This document shows, piece by piece, positions 24,289 to 33,326 of a stretch of DNA of 64,000 nucleotides. The stretch's first letter is position 1. Each line of letters starts with the position of its first letter. The stretch covers positions 248,001 to 312,000 of the forward strand of contig NZ_VOBN01000004.1 in the NCBI RefSeq assembly GCF_008370045.1, written 5' to 3'. This stretch comes from Pseudomonas sp. ANT_J12 (GTDB lineage: Bacteria; Pseudomonadota; Gammaproteobacteria; Pseudomonadales; Pseudomonadaceae). A model generated the notes under the pieces. The model saw nothing but the letters and a program-made list of their open reading frames with translations, did no database searches and had not been told where the DNA came from. Position numbers and translations under genes: made by a program.

Positions 24289-26523
24289 TTAAAAGGTGTA
24301 GTTGGAGAACGGCATGCTGCGAAGGCGCTGGCCGGTAAGCCTGGCCACGGCATTGGCCACTGCCGGCGCCACCGCCGGCAGCGGCGGCTCACCGATGCCG
24401 CCCATCTTGGCGCCGCTCTCAATCACTTTAACGTGCACCCTTGCCATGCGGGCGGGCGACAAGATCGGGTACAGATCGTAATTACGCGCGCGCGGTTTTC
24501 CGTCGACGTACACCGCTTCTTCCACCAACGCCTGGGACAAGCCCAAGGCCACCGCCCCATTGACCTGCGCTTCGACAATGGCAGGGTTGACGATGCTACC
24601 GGGGTCTATCGCCTGCCAAATGTCGTGAACCTTGACCTGGCCATTCTCAATCGACACCTCGGCGACCACCGCTGTTTCCGTACCAAAGGGCGAGGCCATA
24701 GCAACACCCCGCGCGCGTCGGGAACCATCTTCAGCGGTGAACGGCCCACGCCTCCAGCCGCCCGACATTTCAGCGACGGACTGGAGCAGATGGGTCAACC
24801 GCGCATTGCCTTGCAACAATCGCAAACGAAGCTCAAAGGGGTCATGGCCACCCTTGTCGGCCAGCTCGTCCAGAAACGCCTCGTAAAAGAAGTCATTGAG
24901 CGAATTGCCCACCGAGCGCCAGTAGCCAAGCATGACTGGGCCCTTGACGTAGATCTGGGCAATGCGCCGGTTGGGAATTGCATACGCCTTGTCGGTCAAG
25001 CCTTCAATGGCCGACGGGTCGAGCTTTGCACCTTGCTTGCCGGCAAGCCCCTCGGTCGGCCCCTCGGTGGCGCTCACCGCTTCGAGTGCGACGGGGAAAC
25101 CCTTGTCATCCAGCCCGGCGCGAAACTTAACGACGGCCATAGGGCGCAGCACGTCGCGCAGAAACTCTTCCTCTCGGCTCCAAATCAGCTTGATCGGGCG
25201 CCCGACTGCCTTCGCCAATTCGATGGCCTGCGGGTAGGGGTTGGCGGTGTCGTATAGGAAGTGCCGCCCGAAAAAGCCGCCGAGCAACGGCGTATGCAGT
25301 GTGATCTTTGAAGGGGTCAAGCCGGTACGTTTCGCAATGTCCGCCAAGAAAAAGTCCTGCGCCTGATTGGGCAACCAGATTTCCAGCGAACCATCGGAAT
25401 GAAAGCGGGCCAATGCTGAAGGGGGTTCGAGTTGCGCGTGATTGACGTACTGGTTGTGGTAGCTGGCTTCAACGTGCGTAGGCGACTTTGCTAACGCGCC
25501 GGAGAAATCCCCTTCTACCTCAGCATCACGCCCCGGCCCTGGCTCATTGGCAAGACGCTCACGGAACGCCACCGTGGAGAAATCGGCGGGCATCACCCGC
25601 AGAGGCGAATCAGCAGCGGGCTCCTGCCATTGTACCTGTATGGCTTCGACGGCACGTTTGGCGTGCCACCAGCGCTCGGCGACAACCGCCACGGCGCCGG
25701 GCAAACGGTGCACAGAGTGCACCCCCTTCATCGCCTTGACCTGCGCTTCGTTGCGCAGTTCGCCCACCGTCATGCCCAGGCGTGGGGCGTGTTGCACGGC
25801 GGCGTGGAGCATGCCGTCCACCTGCATGTCGATGGTGTACAGCGCTTTGCCGGTGGACTTGTCGTAGCTGTCCAGACGGCGTACCGGCTTACCAATCCAG
25901 CGAAACTGGCCGGGGTCACGCAGCGTGATGCTCTCGACAGCGGGAACTGCCAGGTCTAACGCAAGGCTGGCCAGCTCGCCGTAGCTCAGCGAACGTCCAG
26001 AAGCCACATGCAAAACGTGGCCAGGCTCGGTGGTCAGCTCAGCCACCGGCACGTTCAGACGTGCACTTGCGGCCTGTAGCAGCATCGCGCGGGCCAGGGC
26101 TCCCAGCCGACGCATGGTCGGGTAACTCATGCGCACCGACATACTGCCGCCGGTAATGCGCAGTCCATTTTCCATCACCACATACGCTCCGCCGGGCGGC
26201 GCGCTTTCGACCACAAAGTTCGTTGGATCGGCATCCAATTCCTCGCCAACTATTTGTGCCATGGCGGTATAGGTGCCCTGACCGCCCTCAATGAAGGGGC
26301 ATAGCAATCGGATGGTGTTATCCGGGCGGATCTCAAGAAAAGCGCTAACTTGAGTTCCTGCCGCTTGGCGCTCGGCCGCCATCGCCTGCATACGTGCAGA
26401 ACCCAGAGGCACGCCAAAACCGAGCACCAACGCGCCAACAGCAGTGCCAGCAGAGGCCACGAGAAAGCGGCGTCGGGATAGATTGATCGGCTCACCAAGA
26501 GCGGTATCACCATGCTTACTCAT
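24289..26523 (-). CDS. IorB-like molybdopterin-binding hydroxylase large subunit, Tat-exported
   Basis: The start is the ATG at 26523, overlapping the stop of the iron-sulfur gene (TGATG). The product has about 744 residues. A twin-arginine signal is visible (SRRRFLVASAGTAVGALVLG). The single-chain IorB pattern follows, with LLCPFIEGGQGTYTAMAQI near residue 75, GGFFGRHFLYD, YWRSVGNSLNDFFYEAFLDE and the C-terminal MGGIGEPPLPAVAPAVANA carrying the glutamate that acts as catalytic base. It probably oxidised an aldehyde or N-heterocycle in the periplasm. The electron-transfer subunit gene is truncated, so activity is unlikely today. Confidence 0.9.
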   Translation of the reverse strand: MSKHGDTALGEPINLSRRRFLVASAGTAVGALVLGFGVPLGSARMQAMAAERQAAGTQVSAFLEIRPDNTIRLLCPFIEGGQGTYTAMAQIVGEELDADPTNFVVESAPPGGAYVVMENGLRITGGSMSVRMSYPTMRRLGALARAMLLQAASARLNVPVAELTTEPGHVLHVASGRSLSYGELASLALDLAVPAVESITLRDPGQFRWIGKPVRRLDSYDKSTGKALYTIDMQVDGMLHAAVQHAPRLGMTVGELRNEAQVKAMKGVHSVHRLPGAVAVVAERWWHAKRAVEAIQVQWQEPAADSPLRVMPADFSTVAFRERLANEPGPGRDAEVEGDFSGALAKSPTHVEASYHNQYVNHAQLEPPSALARFHSDGSLEIWLPNQAQDFFLADIAKRTGLTPSKITLHTPLLGGFFGRHFLYDTANPYPQAIELAKAVGRPIKLIWSREEEFLRDVLRPMAVVKFRAGLDDKGFPVALEAVSATEGPTEGLAGKQGAKLDPSAIEGLTDKAYAIPNRRIAQIYVKGPVMLGYWRSVGNSLNDFFYEAFLDELADKGGHDPFELRLRLLQGNARLTHLLQSVAEMSGGWRRGPFTAEDGSRRARGVAMASPFGTETAVVAEVSIENGQVKVHDIWQAIDPGSIVNPAIVEAQVNGAVALGLSQALVEEAVYVDGKPRARNYDLYPILSPARMARVHVKVIESGAKMGGIGEPPLPAVAPAVANAVARLTGQRLRSMPFSNYTF

Positions 26524-26805
26524 CAGACCTTCTCCCCGGCTGGCGCCGCAGCGGTTGCAACGTCTGTTGCCAGATCGTGGACGGCAGCATTGATGGCGTT
26601 GTAGGTGCCGCAGCGACACAGATTGACCATCGCCGCCGCGATCTGCACATCGCTGGGCTTGGGGTTGCGCTTGAGTAGGGCTGTCGCGGCCATAACCTGG
26701 CCAGACTGGCAATAGCCGCACTGGGCGACCTGATGCTCAACCCACGCAGCGACCACACGCTTTCCGACATCGTCTGCTTCTATCGCCTCAATCGTGGTGA
26801 CCTCC
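26523..26805 (-). pseudogene. IorA-like [2Fe-2S] subunit, C-terminal fragment
   Basis: About 90 residues remain, from VTTIEAIEADD through QCGYCQSGQVMAA to CRCGTYNAINAAVHDLA. The second iron-sulfur cluster motifs (CGYC, CRC) are present; the N-terminal plant-ferredoxin cluster, the first 75 or so residues and the start codon are missing. At about 26805 the sequence changes to an ardC fragment on the opposite strand. The longer open frame upstream is antisense ArdC sequence, not part of this protein. Confidence 0.85.
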
Positions 26806-27627
26806 CGGCCCACCACCCCGGCTATCAACTTGCCGTTGCTCTGGGCCGAGGCCAGGTTGCAGGGGTTCACCCAAGATCGTTGGCTGACCTTCAACCAGAC
26901 CAAAAAAGCCGGCGGGCACATCCGTAAGGGTGAGCACAGTACCTTGGCGGTGCTCTACAAGCCGATGGAACGTGAAGAACAGACCGATACAGGCCAACCC
27001 ATTTTCGATGAGAATGGTCAGCCCAAGGTCACTCACTTTGGCATTCTCAGGACGCATTTCCTGTTCAATATCGAGCAAACGGAGGGGCTCGAAGCGCTCG
27101 ATGAAACGTTGCTTGAACCGGAACCGAGCGATCCCTTCCAGGCCAACAGCGTTGCGGAAAATCTGCTGTTAAGTTCAGGTGCACGCATCGTTCATCGGTC
27201 TGCCGACGAAGCCTTTTACCACCCGATCAGGGACCTCATCCAACTGCCGACAAAAGCGCAGTTTCAAGATGAAAGTGGATACTACTCCACGGCACTGCAT
27301 GAGCTGACACATTGGACTGGACATCAGTCTCGGTTGCAGCGCGAGGGCGTGACGTCAGCCTGTCCGTTCGGCTCGCCAGGCTATGCATTCGAGGAGTTGA
27401 TCGCCGAGATGGGCGCTGCGTTTTTATGTGCCTATGCCGGTATAAAGGGAGAGTTACGGCACGAGGGCTACATCGAGTCCTGGCTCAGTCTGCTAAAGGC
27501 AGACAAGCATGCGATCTTTCGTGCCAGTGGCCAAGCCAGAAGCGCATCGGAGTACTTGCGTAATTTGGAGCAGCAGGTGAAGCCAGCGCACTTGGATGAC
27601 TTACCCTGCATGAACGACGAGGTTTAA
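26806..27627 (+). pseudogene. ArdC/TraC-like antirestriction metallopeptidase, 5' truncated
   Basis: The sequence begins inside the ArdC N-terminal ssDNA-binding domain (INLPLLWAEARLQGFTQDRW, then GGHIRKGEHSTLAVLYKPME) and continues to the complete metallopeptidase domain with zinc motif HELTHWTGHQSRL and the later EELIAEMGAAFLC. The stop is normal. About 20-50 N-terminal residues and the start are replaced by the hydroxylase fragment. ArdC proteins protect incoming conjugative DNA against restriction. This points to a lost conjugative element. Translation could still begin at an internal codon such as GTG 26794, but there is no sound Shine-Dalgarno. Confidence 0.85.
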
Positions 27628-27955
27628 TCGTCCACTATGCAGAGACTCACTGCTACAGATGCTTCATTGAGCCCGACGCAAGTTGGGCCTTTTTTTGCCT
27701 CCAGAACCAACGACTTCCAGGAGCGGCACGTTGCCACATCTGATCATACGCCCAACAAAAGCGCTTTTCGATGTGCAGATCAAATGCCATCTAGCTGCGA
27801 CGAGCAGTGCTGTTCAGTAAGTAATCAATCCGTTGCAACCAGCCTACTCCGTGACATGTAGAGATTTATCCACAGATATACACACGCCTTTCGTGGACAA
27901 CTTTTAATCTGTCGCGACAGACTTCCGCCCCCGTTTGACTCTACCAAACGCTGGA
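27628..27955. other. Intergenic region with DnaA-box-like site and 12-bp palindrome
   Basis: No gene is seen. TTATCCACA, a perfect DnaA-box consensus, lies at 27866-27874 in an AT-rich stretch, and a perfect palindrome CTGTCGCGACAG lies at 27909-27920. Both are in sequence between ardC and mobH remnants and may be left from a control or replication region of a conjugative element. Confidence 0.4.
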
Positions 27956-28150
27956 TCAGTCATCCGGGTGATCCGCTAGAAACCCGACCAGCTCAAGTGG
28001 GCTTTGGCTGTCGATCACCTTGTAGATCAGATCTCGCTTGCTGCGCGGTAACTTCTTGACCACGCTCTTCGCCGAAGCTCTGACAGCTTCGTCGGTCCCA
28101 TGGATACGTGCCGCAAGGAGCAGCACCAGCGTGGCGTCAGTGAGGTTCAT
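27956..28150 (-). CDS. Small hypothetical protein, 64 residues
   Basis: From the ATG at 28150 the product reads MNLTDATLVLLLAARIHGTD and continues with a basic helical part (RASAKSVVKKLPRSKRDLIY). The start has only a weak CAGGG site, and a longer frame begins at 28177. The family is not recognised. The position between conjugative-element remnants suggests a cargo or control gene of that element. Confidence 0.5.
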   Translation of the reverse strand: MNLTDATLVLLLAARIHGTDEAVRASAKSVVKKLPRSKRDLIYKVIDSQSPLELVGFLADHPDD

Positions 28151-28377
28151 GGCAAGACCCTGGAAAATTCGCACCACAGTCTACCGACTCTTCCCTTTCT
28201 GTCCCAGCACGTGCCCAACAAACCGATGCAAAGTGGTATCGATATTCCCATTGCCACAAAAAAGGACACGAGCCAAAAAGGATCGGTAAGGGTTGGAAGG
28301 GAATAGGGAATCAAGGGTAAGAGCCCTATCCGAAAAGGCTAAAAGGCCACAGGTCCAACCGCCGCCCGGAGATCACG

Positions 28378-29118
28378 ATGCTCTTCAACCTGTTTCACCG
28401 CAAAAGGCAAAAGCTCCCTCCCCTACTGACCGTGAGCGTCACTGAAGGTTACCTACCCATTGAGTCAGCCCATACCCTGTTAGCGGCCGAGCACCGCCGC
28501 CAGTTACTCGATCGCATCTGGCAGTACACCGCCCTCTCCCACGCCCAATTCACCCAACTCTATTTAAACCCTATCCATCGCTACGCCGAACAGGTCCAGC
28601 AACTCCCGGCCAGTGAGACGCACCATCATGCTTATCTCGGCGGCATGCTAGACCATGGCCTGGAACTGGTCGCCTGTAGCCTGAAATTGCGTCAGTCGTA
28701 TTTGCTGCCCACCGGTGCCGCACCCGAAGACCAAGCCGCCCAAACCGATGCCTGGTCCGCCGGCATCGCCTATGGTGCACTGCTGCATGACATCGGCAAG
28801 ATCGCCGTGGACCTGCTGGTCGAACGCCAGGATGGTCTTGTTTGGCATCCTTGGCAGGGCACCCTGGATCAGCCCTACCGCTTTCGTTACCTCAAGGGTC
28901 GGGACTACCACCTGCACGGTGCTGCCGCAGGCTTGCTCTACACCCGGATTCTCGACCGCCCGATCCTGGACTGGCTCAGTAGATTTCCGTCGTTGTGGGC
29001 CAGTCTGCTGTATGTCCTGGCCGGTCAGTACGAACGTGCCGGTGTACTCGGCGAGTTGGTCATTCAGGCGGACCGCGTTTCCACCGCACAGAACATTGGT
29101 GGCAACCCAAGCAAGGCA
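28378..29118 (+). pseudogene. MobH-type relaxase (TraI_2 domain), truncated by IS66-related deletion
   Basis: MobH relaxases nick oriT of integrative conjugative elements. The preserved N-terminal part shows the family's HD-like metal motifs, ETHHHAYLGGMLDHGLELV (about residue 80) and ALLHDIGKIAVDLLVE (about 137), and later LAGQYERAGVLGELV. Full-length proteins are over 600 residues; here the homology stops near 29118, in the start of an IS66 transposase gene read on the other strand. A GGAG site precedes the ATG. The 130 bp before it are purine-rich and could hold the old oriT. The relaxase is not functional in this form. Confidence 0.85.
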
Positions 29119-29248
29119 CGCAGTTCTTCAGGGTTTAATTGATCGAGATTAGGATGCGAAGTCATGGCGCCGATTTTGCCAGAGAGGGCAAGTAGCGGCG
29201 ATAGACTAATGGGCCAATTGCGCTGGCAAGCGCGCCATAGCAGACGAG

Positions 29249-29584
29249 TTAGAGCACCGTGATGGCTCCTCCGGAACCGACGCGTTGCCAAGGTAAACCG
29301 AGCACTAAAGCTTGAAGTTGCTCTGCATCCAACTCAACTTCAGAACCGTGCCGCACGCCTGGCCAAAAGAAACGACCTTGATTCAAGCGCCGGGCAGCCA
29401 ACCAAATCCCCACACCGTCATGCACCAGCACTTTCACACGATTGGCGCGGCGGTTGGCGAACAGATAAGCACAGTGCGGCTTCGCCGCACCGAAGACCGC
29501 CACGACCCGCGCCAGAGCGGTTTCAGTGCCGGCGCGCATGTCCATGGGCTCGATGGCGAGCCAGATGGTGTCGATGCGGATCAT
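29249..29584 (-). CDS. tnpB: IS66 TnpB accessory protein
   Basis: The 111-residue product from ATG 29584 reads MIRIDTIWLAIEPMDMRAGT, with CAYLFANRRANRVKVLVHDG and ARRLNQGRFFWPG, all hallmarks of the IS66 Orf2 family, which is needed for transposition together with TnpA and TnpC. The ATG overlaps the tnpA stop (ATGA). It appears intact but lacks its transposase partner. Confidence 0.92.
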   Translation of the reverse strand: MIRIDTIWLAIEPMDMRAGTETALARVVAVFGAAKPHCAYLFANRRANRVKVLVHDGVGIWLAARRLNQGRFFWPGVRHGSEVELDAEQLQALVLGLPWQRVGSGGAITVL

Positions 29585-29913
29585 CGCAGCAGGTCTCGCA
29601 GGAAAGCGGAACATGTCGCTGCATTTTCTGCTGGCCAGCTCACCACGACTACGCCTTTTGAATGAGGCAGTTCGATTCGAATCGTGGCCGGAAGAACTTG
29701 AGGGGCCGCTGTCGAAGACAAGGCCTTGACCGGAATAAAAGCAGTTTGCAGTGCCAGGTTTTTCTGCCCATGCACCCGAATCCATTTATGGACGAGGTTG
29801 GCATTGAGGTTGTGGGTCAAGGCGACATTGGCAATCGAGGTGTCAGCCTGCGCACACTCGGCGATGACCTGGGCCTTAAAGGACTTGGAATAGGAACGGC
29901 GTTCTTGTGGCAT
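29581..29913 (-). CDS. tnpA: IS66 TnpA accessory protein
   Basis: From ATG 29913 (MPQERRSYSKSFKAQVIAEC) the product has 110 residues with an N-terminal helix-turn-helix (TSIANVALTHNLNANLVHKW) like other transposase OrfA proteins, and a C-terminal part (ATIRIELPHSKGVVVVSWP) typical of IS66 TnpA. An in-frame upstream ATG at 29949 would extend the frame into the palindromic end and is less likely. Confidence 0.9.
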   Translation of the reverse strand: MPQERRSYSKSFKAQVIAECAQADTSIANVALTHNLNANLVHKWIRVHGQKNLALQTAFIPVKALSSTAAPQVLPATIRIELPHSKGVVVVSWPAENAATCSAFLRDLLR

Positions 29914-30011
29914 GGGCGTCCGCTTAAAAAGGCTAAAAATGGTGTCCACTTAATTTAGGTGGACACCATCGCCTTAAACGATGGCATCAGGAAGGTGTGT
30001 TGCCCGGACGG

Positions 30012-30240
30012 TTACAGCTCAACATCCATCTGCTGGCAAACTAGCTGATAAATAACGGGGACGGGCTTCATGACCCCCGCCTCATAACTGAAGGCGAAGC
30101 CATCCATGTGCGGGAAAATTTTCCGGACTTTAGGGCCATAGGGGCTGGAAAGATTCGAGCAAATCCCGGTTTTGACTCCTGCCTGTTTCAACAGTGATAT
30201 GGCCTCGACAGCGTCCGGATAGAGCTCGATCGAAGAGATC
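30012..30240 (-). pseudogene. HAD-family hydrolase fragment
   Basis: About 75 residues remain, including ELYPDAVEAISLLKQAGVKT and GICSNLSSPYGPKV, the middle of a haloacid-dehalogenase-like phosphatase (the second motif serine/threonine region), and EAGVMKPVPVIYQLVC (motif III lysine). The N-terminal DxD motif is missing, replaced by insertion-sequence end repeats, and the C-terminus stops after QQMDVEL. The longer open frame upstream reads through the repeats and antisense vgrG remnants and is not real protein. Confidence 0.75.
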
Positions 30241-30256
30241 ATCTCCAACTTCAGTT

Positions 30257-30348
30257 GCGTAATTGCATTGCCTCTGACCACCCGTTTGCATTCAACTTGA
30301 CCACCCAATTGCACTGCCACTGACCAATCATTTGCATTCGACTTGACC
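30257..30348 (-). repeat. Four 23-bp repeats, IS21-type terminal binding sites
   Basis: Read on the minus strand, four consecutive 23-bp units share GGTCA, a variable middle and ATGCAA (for example GGTCAGTGGCAATGCAATTG). The same unit occurs six times at 40150-40287 next to an istB relic. Such multiple end repeats are transposase binding sites in IS21-family elements; here only an element end is left. Confidence 0.8.
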
Positions 30349-30361
30349 AGCAGGTTCGCTG

Positions 30362-30840
30362 CGCCTGTGGTGCACAATCGAGGGTCGATAGAAAAGACAC
30401 TGAAGCGTTTTTCATAGGCCGCGAGCGCCGTAAGCAAATCAGTCTGCGTACTCTGGAACGCAGCCACGCAGCTTATCGTCAAGCCGAAGGGCAAGGTGAC
30501 CAGATCCGGTTGGTCAGCGGCCACGGCCTGGAAATATCAGGCCACCCGCGCCAAGAGTGGAACGACCTGTAGCTATTGACTCAGGTCATCCATGAAGGCA
30601 AGCAACTACAGGTTTTCAACGAGAACATCAGCAGTGGCAACACTGACAACAAGGATGACTTTCATCAGAGCTACCGCAACCGCTTTATGGTTCTTCCGTG
30701 GGGCGCGTTCTAACGTCCGCCTCCTGTCCACAAGAAGCCTCGGGGCCAGGCAGCCCTACCGCTGTGGTCACCGCCCTGGCAGACGAAGAGATCCAGTGCA
30801 ATCAGTTCGGTAGGGTGAGCTGATTGAGGCCTTCCTGGGC
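30362..30840 (+). pseudogene. vgrG remnant with two nonsense codons and a frameshift
   Basis: The plus strand codes for the middle of a VgrG. RKQISLRTLERSHAAYRQAE matches GKQLARQALERHRSDYQLAE of the intact VgrG at 37205-39256. DQIRLVSGHGLEISGHPRQE, VIHEGKQLQ and FHQSYRNRFMVLPWGAF then follow in the same order. A TAG (30570-30572) replaces the Trp of LWLL and a TAA (30711-30713) replaces the Tyr of YRPP. A later block, TAVVTALADEEIQCNQFGRV, is in another frame. The 5' side is cut by the IS21-type repeats, and nothing is recognisable after about 30840. Confidence 0.82.
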
Positions 30841-30926
30841 TAATTGCTAAAGATCTTCGACTCAAAGTAGCAGCCTAGAGGCCCTCCGACTCCAGGTCCT
30901 CAGCGGCTGCCGTCGCGTCATCGGCC

Positions 30927-32780
30927 CTACAATGACAATGCTTGCGCAATCAGATTCGCCTCAGCCTTGGTTTGACCACCGTCCATGATTGGTGCCCGTA
31001 GTAACGACCTCTGCCCCTTGCGATCCACGATCCAGAACGCCATCTTTATAGGTGTTTCCCGCAGGACACCAGTTGCAGGGGCCTCTTCGGAAGCGCCTTT
31101 GCCATCCGGCAGCTTTGTCACATCGAACTCCCATTTACGGCCGGTTGCCTGCGGCTCTCCATGCTCGGCTGGCTTGGGCGAAAACTTCGTTATGTGCATT
31201 TCTCCGGCTTGCAGCCCCAATTTTTTCGTCATGAAGGCGCGCAGCAACGATTCAAGCTCCTGATCAGATGATTGAGCCAAGCCTACTGTGAGACCAAGTT
31301 GTGCCCCCGTTTGCAAGTTTTCGTAGTAAAAATGATTGGCATCACCCAATCTCAGGCGGTAAGTGCCCACACGCAAGGGCAACCGCATGCCTGCCCAATG
31401 GTTAACAAAAGCATTTTCGCCCTTCGGTATTCCCCAGCCCATCGAAGCGTCGCTTTCCTGCCATTCGATGAACGTCCGGTTCAGGGCGACAGCCTCTGTG
31501 TCTCTTCTCTGACGGTAGGCGATATCCGCAGCATAATCTAACGCGGCCTTATAAAACTTCTCATTTTTGGCAGAGCCATCCCCCCAGGCAAGTACGGCCA
31601 GATCTAGCGTGCGTCGGGCCGCATCCAACGCGCCACGCCGGTACTGCGCCACGCCGATAAATGTTTGTAATCGTGCAATTTCCTCGGAAAAAAACGCATC
31701 GGGCTTAGCCTGCTCCGCCAGTTCAGCGGCCTTGGACCAGCCGCCAGGTGTATTCCAGTGCGAATCCATGTCTCGGTTCTGCTCGGCCATCGTGCGCTCA
31801 CGAAACAGCTGTGGTGCGCTTTGCCATTTCAACGCCGCGAACAACTTTCGCACTTGCTCAACTGCTTGGGCCTCGTCTCGTGATCTGAAAATCACATCGA
31901 TCTCCATACGCCAGTCGCCACGTAGCGCAGTCCAATAAACGTTGGTGCACGGCTCGCCGTCACAGGGTTCTGGCCTCTGTAGTTTGACGGCGGTTAGTCC
32001 GTCGAAGGGTAGATCGGGCATCGCCGATGCACGCGCTTTTTGCTCACCCAACTCGTCGTAGGATTTGAGCCATTCCTGCCGCTGTGACGATGTCTTCTTG
32101 CGTTGTAATTCGTCATAAGACAGCGAAATCTCGGCGCTCAAGTGGCTGTCTGCCGATTTCTGTGTGTAGAGGACGCGGGAGTCGAAATCCCGGCTATTAG
32201 CAGGTTCAAACTTCGTCAGTTTCCACTGCCCTAGTATCAACGGCAATGATAAACCGGCCAACTCGTAATGTAGACGTGGCTCATCCGGCGACAGGCGCCA
32301 TAGTCCGGAATAGGGTTTGGCGACGGAGTAGAGTTTTTCCTGCAGGCGGACGACCGCTGCCCTGTCACCCGCCGCCATGCTTGCTTCGATAGCTAAGCCT
32401 AACAGCGCTGCGCCGTGAAGGTCTGGGGTAACCGTGCTACCGAAAGACGCTGTCTGCTGCTCTTCATACTCCACTTGCTCTTCGGCGGCAGCACGGGCCT
32501 CTGCGTACTTCCCCTGCTTGTACAGTAGATTCACCAGCAAGCTTCCCCCGTCCAACATCGCGACAATACCATTGACCCCTTCGCGACGGCCTGCCTCCAT
32601 CGCCACCCGCGCCGCAGTCGTAGCCGCCGGCCAGGATTCCTCGCGATTCAGGTGCTGCGCCTCAAGCAACAGTATATGGGCGAGCTTCGGTTGCGGCTCC
32701 GCCGCCCAAGCTGCGGTACAGGCTGACAACAGAACTGCGGCCAGGAGGGATCCGTACCGGCTTGGTAGTAAACGCTTCAT
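30927..32780 (-). CDS. Large exported protein of unknown function beside the T6SS effector cassette
   Basis: The 617-residue protein has a clear signal peptide (MKRLLPSRYGSLLAAVLLSA, cleavage after AAWA). Two helical, TPR-like parts follow, at about residues 35-150 (EQVEYEEQQ, ALLGLAIEASMAAGDRAAVV) and 345-430 (RRGALDAARRTLDLAVLAWG). Between and after them lie strand-rich parts with repeated motifs such as YTQKSADSHLSAEISLSYDE. No catalytic motif is recognised. It is on the same strand as the VgrG-lipase cassette but 2 kb beyond it, separated by a zinc-ribbon gene. A periplasmic accessory or immunity role is possible; context alone suggests it. Confidence 0.75.
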   Translation of the reverse strand: MKRLLPSRYGSLLAAVLLSACTAAWAAEPQPKLAHILLLEAQHLNREESWPAATTAARVAMEAGRREGVNGIVAMLDGGSLLVNLLYKQGKYAEARAAAEEQVEYEEQQTASFGSTVTPDLHGAALLGLAIEASMAAGDRAAVVRLQEKLYSVAKPYSGLWRLSPDEPRLHYELAGLSLPLILGQWKLTKFEPANSRDFDSRVLYTQKSADSHLSAEISLSYDELQRKKTSSQRQEWLKSYDELGEQKARASAMPDLPFDGLTAVKLQRPEPCDGEPCTNVYWTALRGDWRMEIDVIFRSRDEAQAVEQVRKLFAALKWQSAPQLFRERTMAEQNRDMDSHWNTPGGWSKAAELAEQAKPDAFFSEEIARLQTFIGVAQYRRGALDAARRTLDLAVLAWGDGSAKNEKFYKAALDYAADIAYRQRRDTEAVALNRTFIEWQESDASMGWGIPKGENAFVNHWAGMRLPLRVGTYRLRLGDANHFYYENLQTGAQLGLTVGLAQSSDQELESLLRAFMTKKLGLQAGEMHITKFSPKPAEHGEPQATGRKWEFDVTKLPDGKGASEEAPATGVLRETPIKMAFWIVDRKGQRSLLRAPIMDGGQTKAEANLIAQALSL

Positions 32781-32908
32781 ATTCGTCCCTCTGGCACGGG
32801 TCTAATGGGTGAGCTACACAAACTCAACAGCAAGGCACGGTGTGAACGAGGCGCGGATCTTGGGGATAGGCGCTGTAGCGATGGATGCATAAATACTTCC
32901 TTGTGGCT

Positions 32909-33181
32909 TTACATAAGCCCGTAGCCCGAAAACGGGGTTTTCGACAAACAGTTAAAGCCTTTATTACACGCTGCGCAGCGGTAAAAAGGCAGGCGCACAT
33001 TTTGACTGGCATCCAGCCAAAAGCGTGGATGACCGCACACTGGGCACTCGACCGGTGATTTATTGGGTAGCTCGTGCAGATAGCGGATAAAGGCACCCGC
33101 TTGGCTGTGGAGCTCGGCGGGTAGGCATCTGTGGTAGTCGGGTGGAGCACGAGTATCGGGCATTGAACTTGAGTTTTTCAT
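32909..33181 (-). CDS. Zinc-ribbon protein, DUF746-like, probably truncated
   Basis: The 90-residue product contains CPVCGHPRFW and YRCAACNKGFNCLSKTPF, two CxxC pairs forming a zinc ribbon. I recall similar sequences annotated as DUF746 or as transposase-like proteins in Pseudomonas and Ralstonia, usually longer after the TPF motif. Here a TAA comes soon after that motif, so the protein is likely truncated. Regulator or mobile-element remnant cannot be decided. Confidence 0.6.
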   Translation of the reverse strand: MKNSSSMPDTRAPPDYHRCLPAELHSQAGAFIRYLHELPNKSPVECPVCGHPRFWLDASQNVRLPFYRCAACNKGFNCLSKTPFSGYGLM

Positions 33182-33326
33182 GGGGAATCTGGTGAGTTAA
33201 CCGGCCAAGCTCGAGACTCGGGCTGACCGGAAGACACGCATCGCAATCGGGCAACTCCTCGTGACCGGGGATGGGGTCGAGCGAAGTTTTCCAGGAACGA
33301 CCCACGTGTTAGCCATATCAAAGACG

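Larger units (their letters stand above)
29095..29968 (-). mobile_element. IS66-family element remnant (tnpA, tnpB, start of tnpC)
   Basis: On the minus strand tnpA, tnpB and the first codons of tnpC are in standard IS66 order. tnpC starts at ATG 29165 (MTSHPNLDQLNPEELRALLG) but after about 22 codons the sequence becomes mobH. The transposase and one end of the element are thus deleted. At 29940-29968 an almost perfect 29-bp palindrome with TGGTGTCCAC arms marks the other side; it may be two abutting insertion-sequence ends. Confidence 0.8.

Noticed and set aside
26806..26921. N-terminal extension of the IorA-like frame
   Set aside because: The sequence here encodes ArdC on the other strand; the IorA homology starts only at about 26805.
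30241..30524. N-terminal extension of the HAD-like frame
   Set aside because: It reads through IS21-type repeats and antisense vgrG sequence, so it is an accidental open frame.
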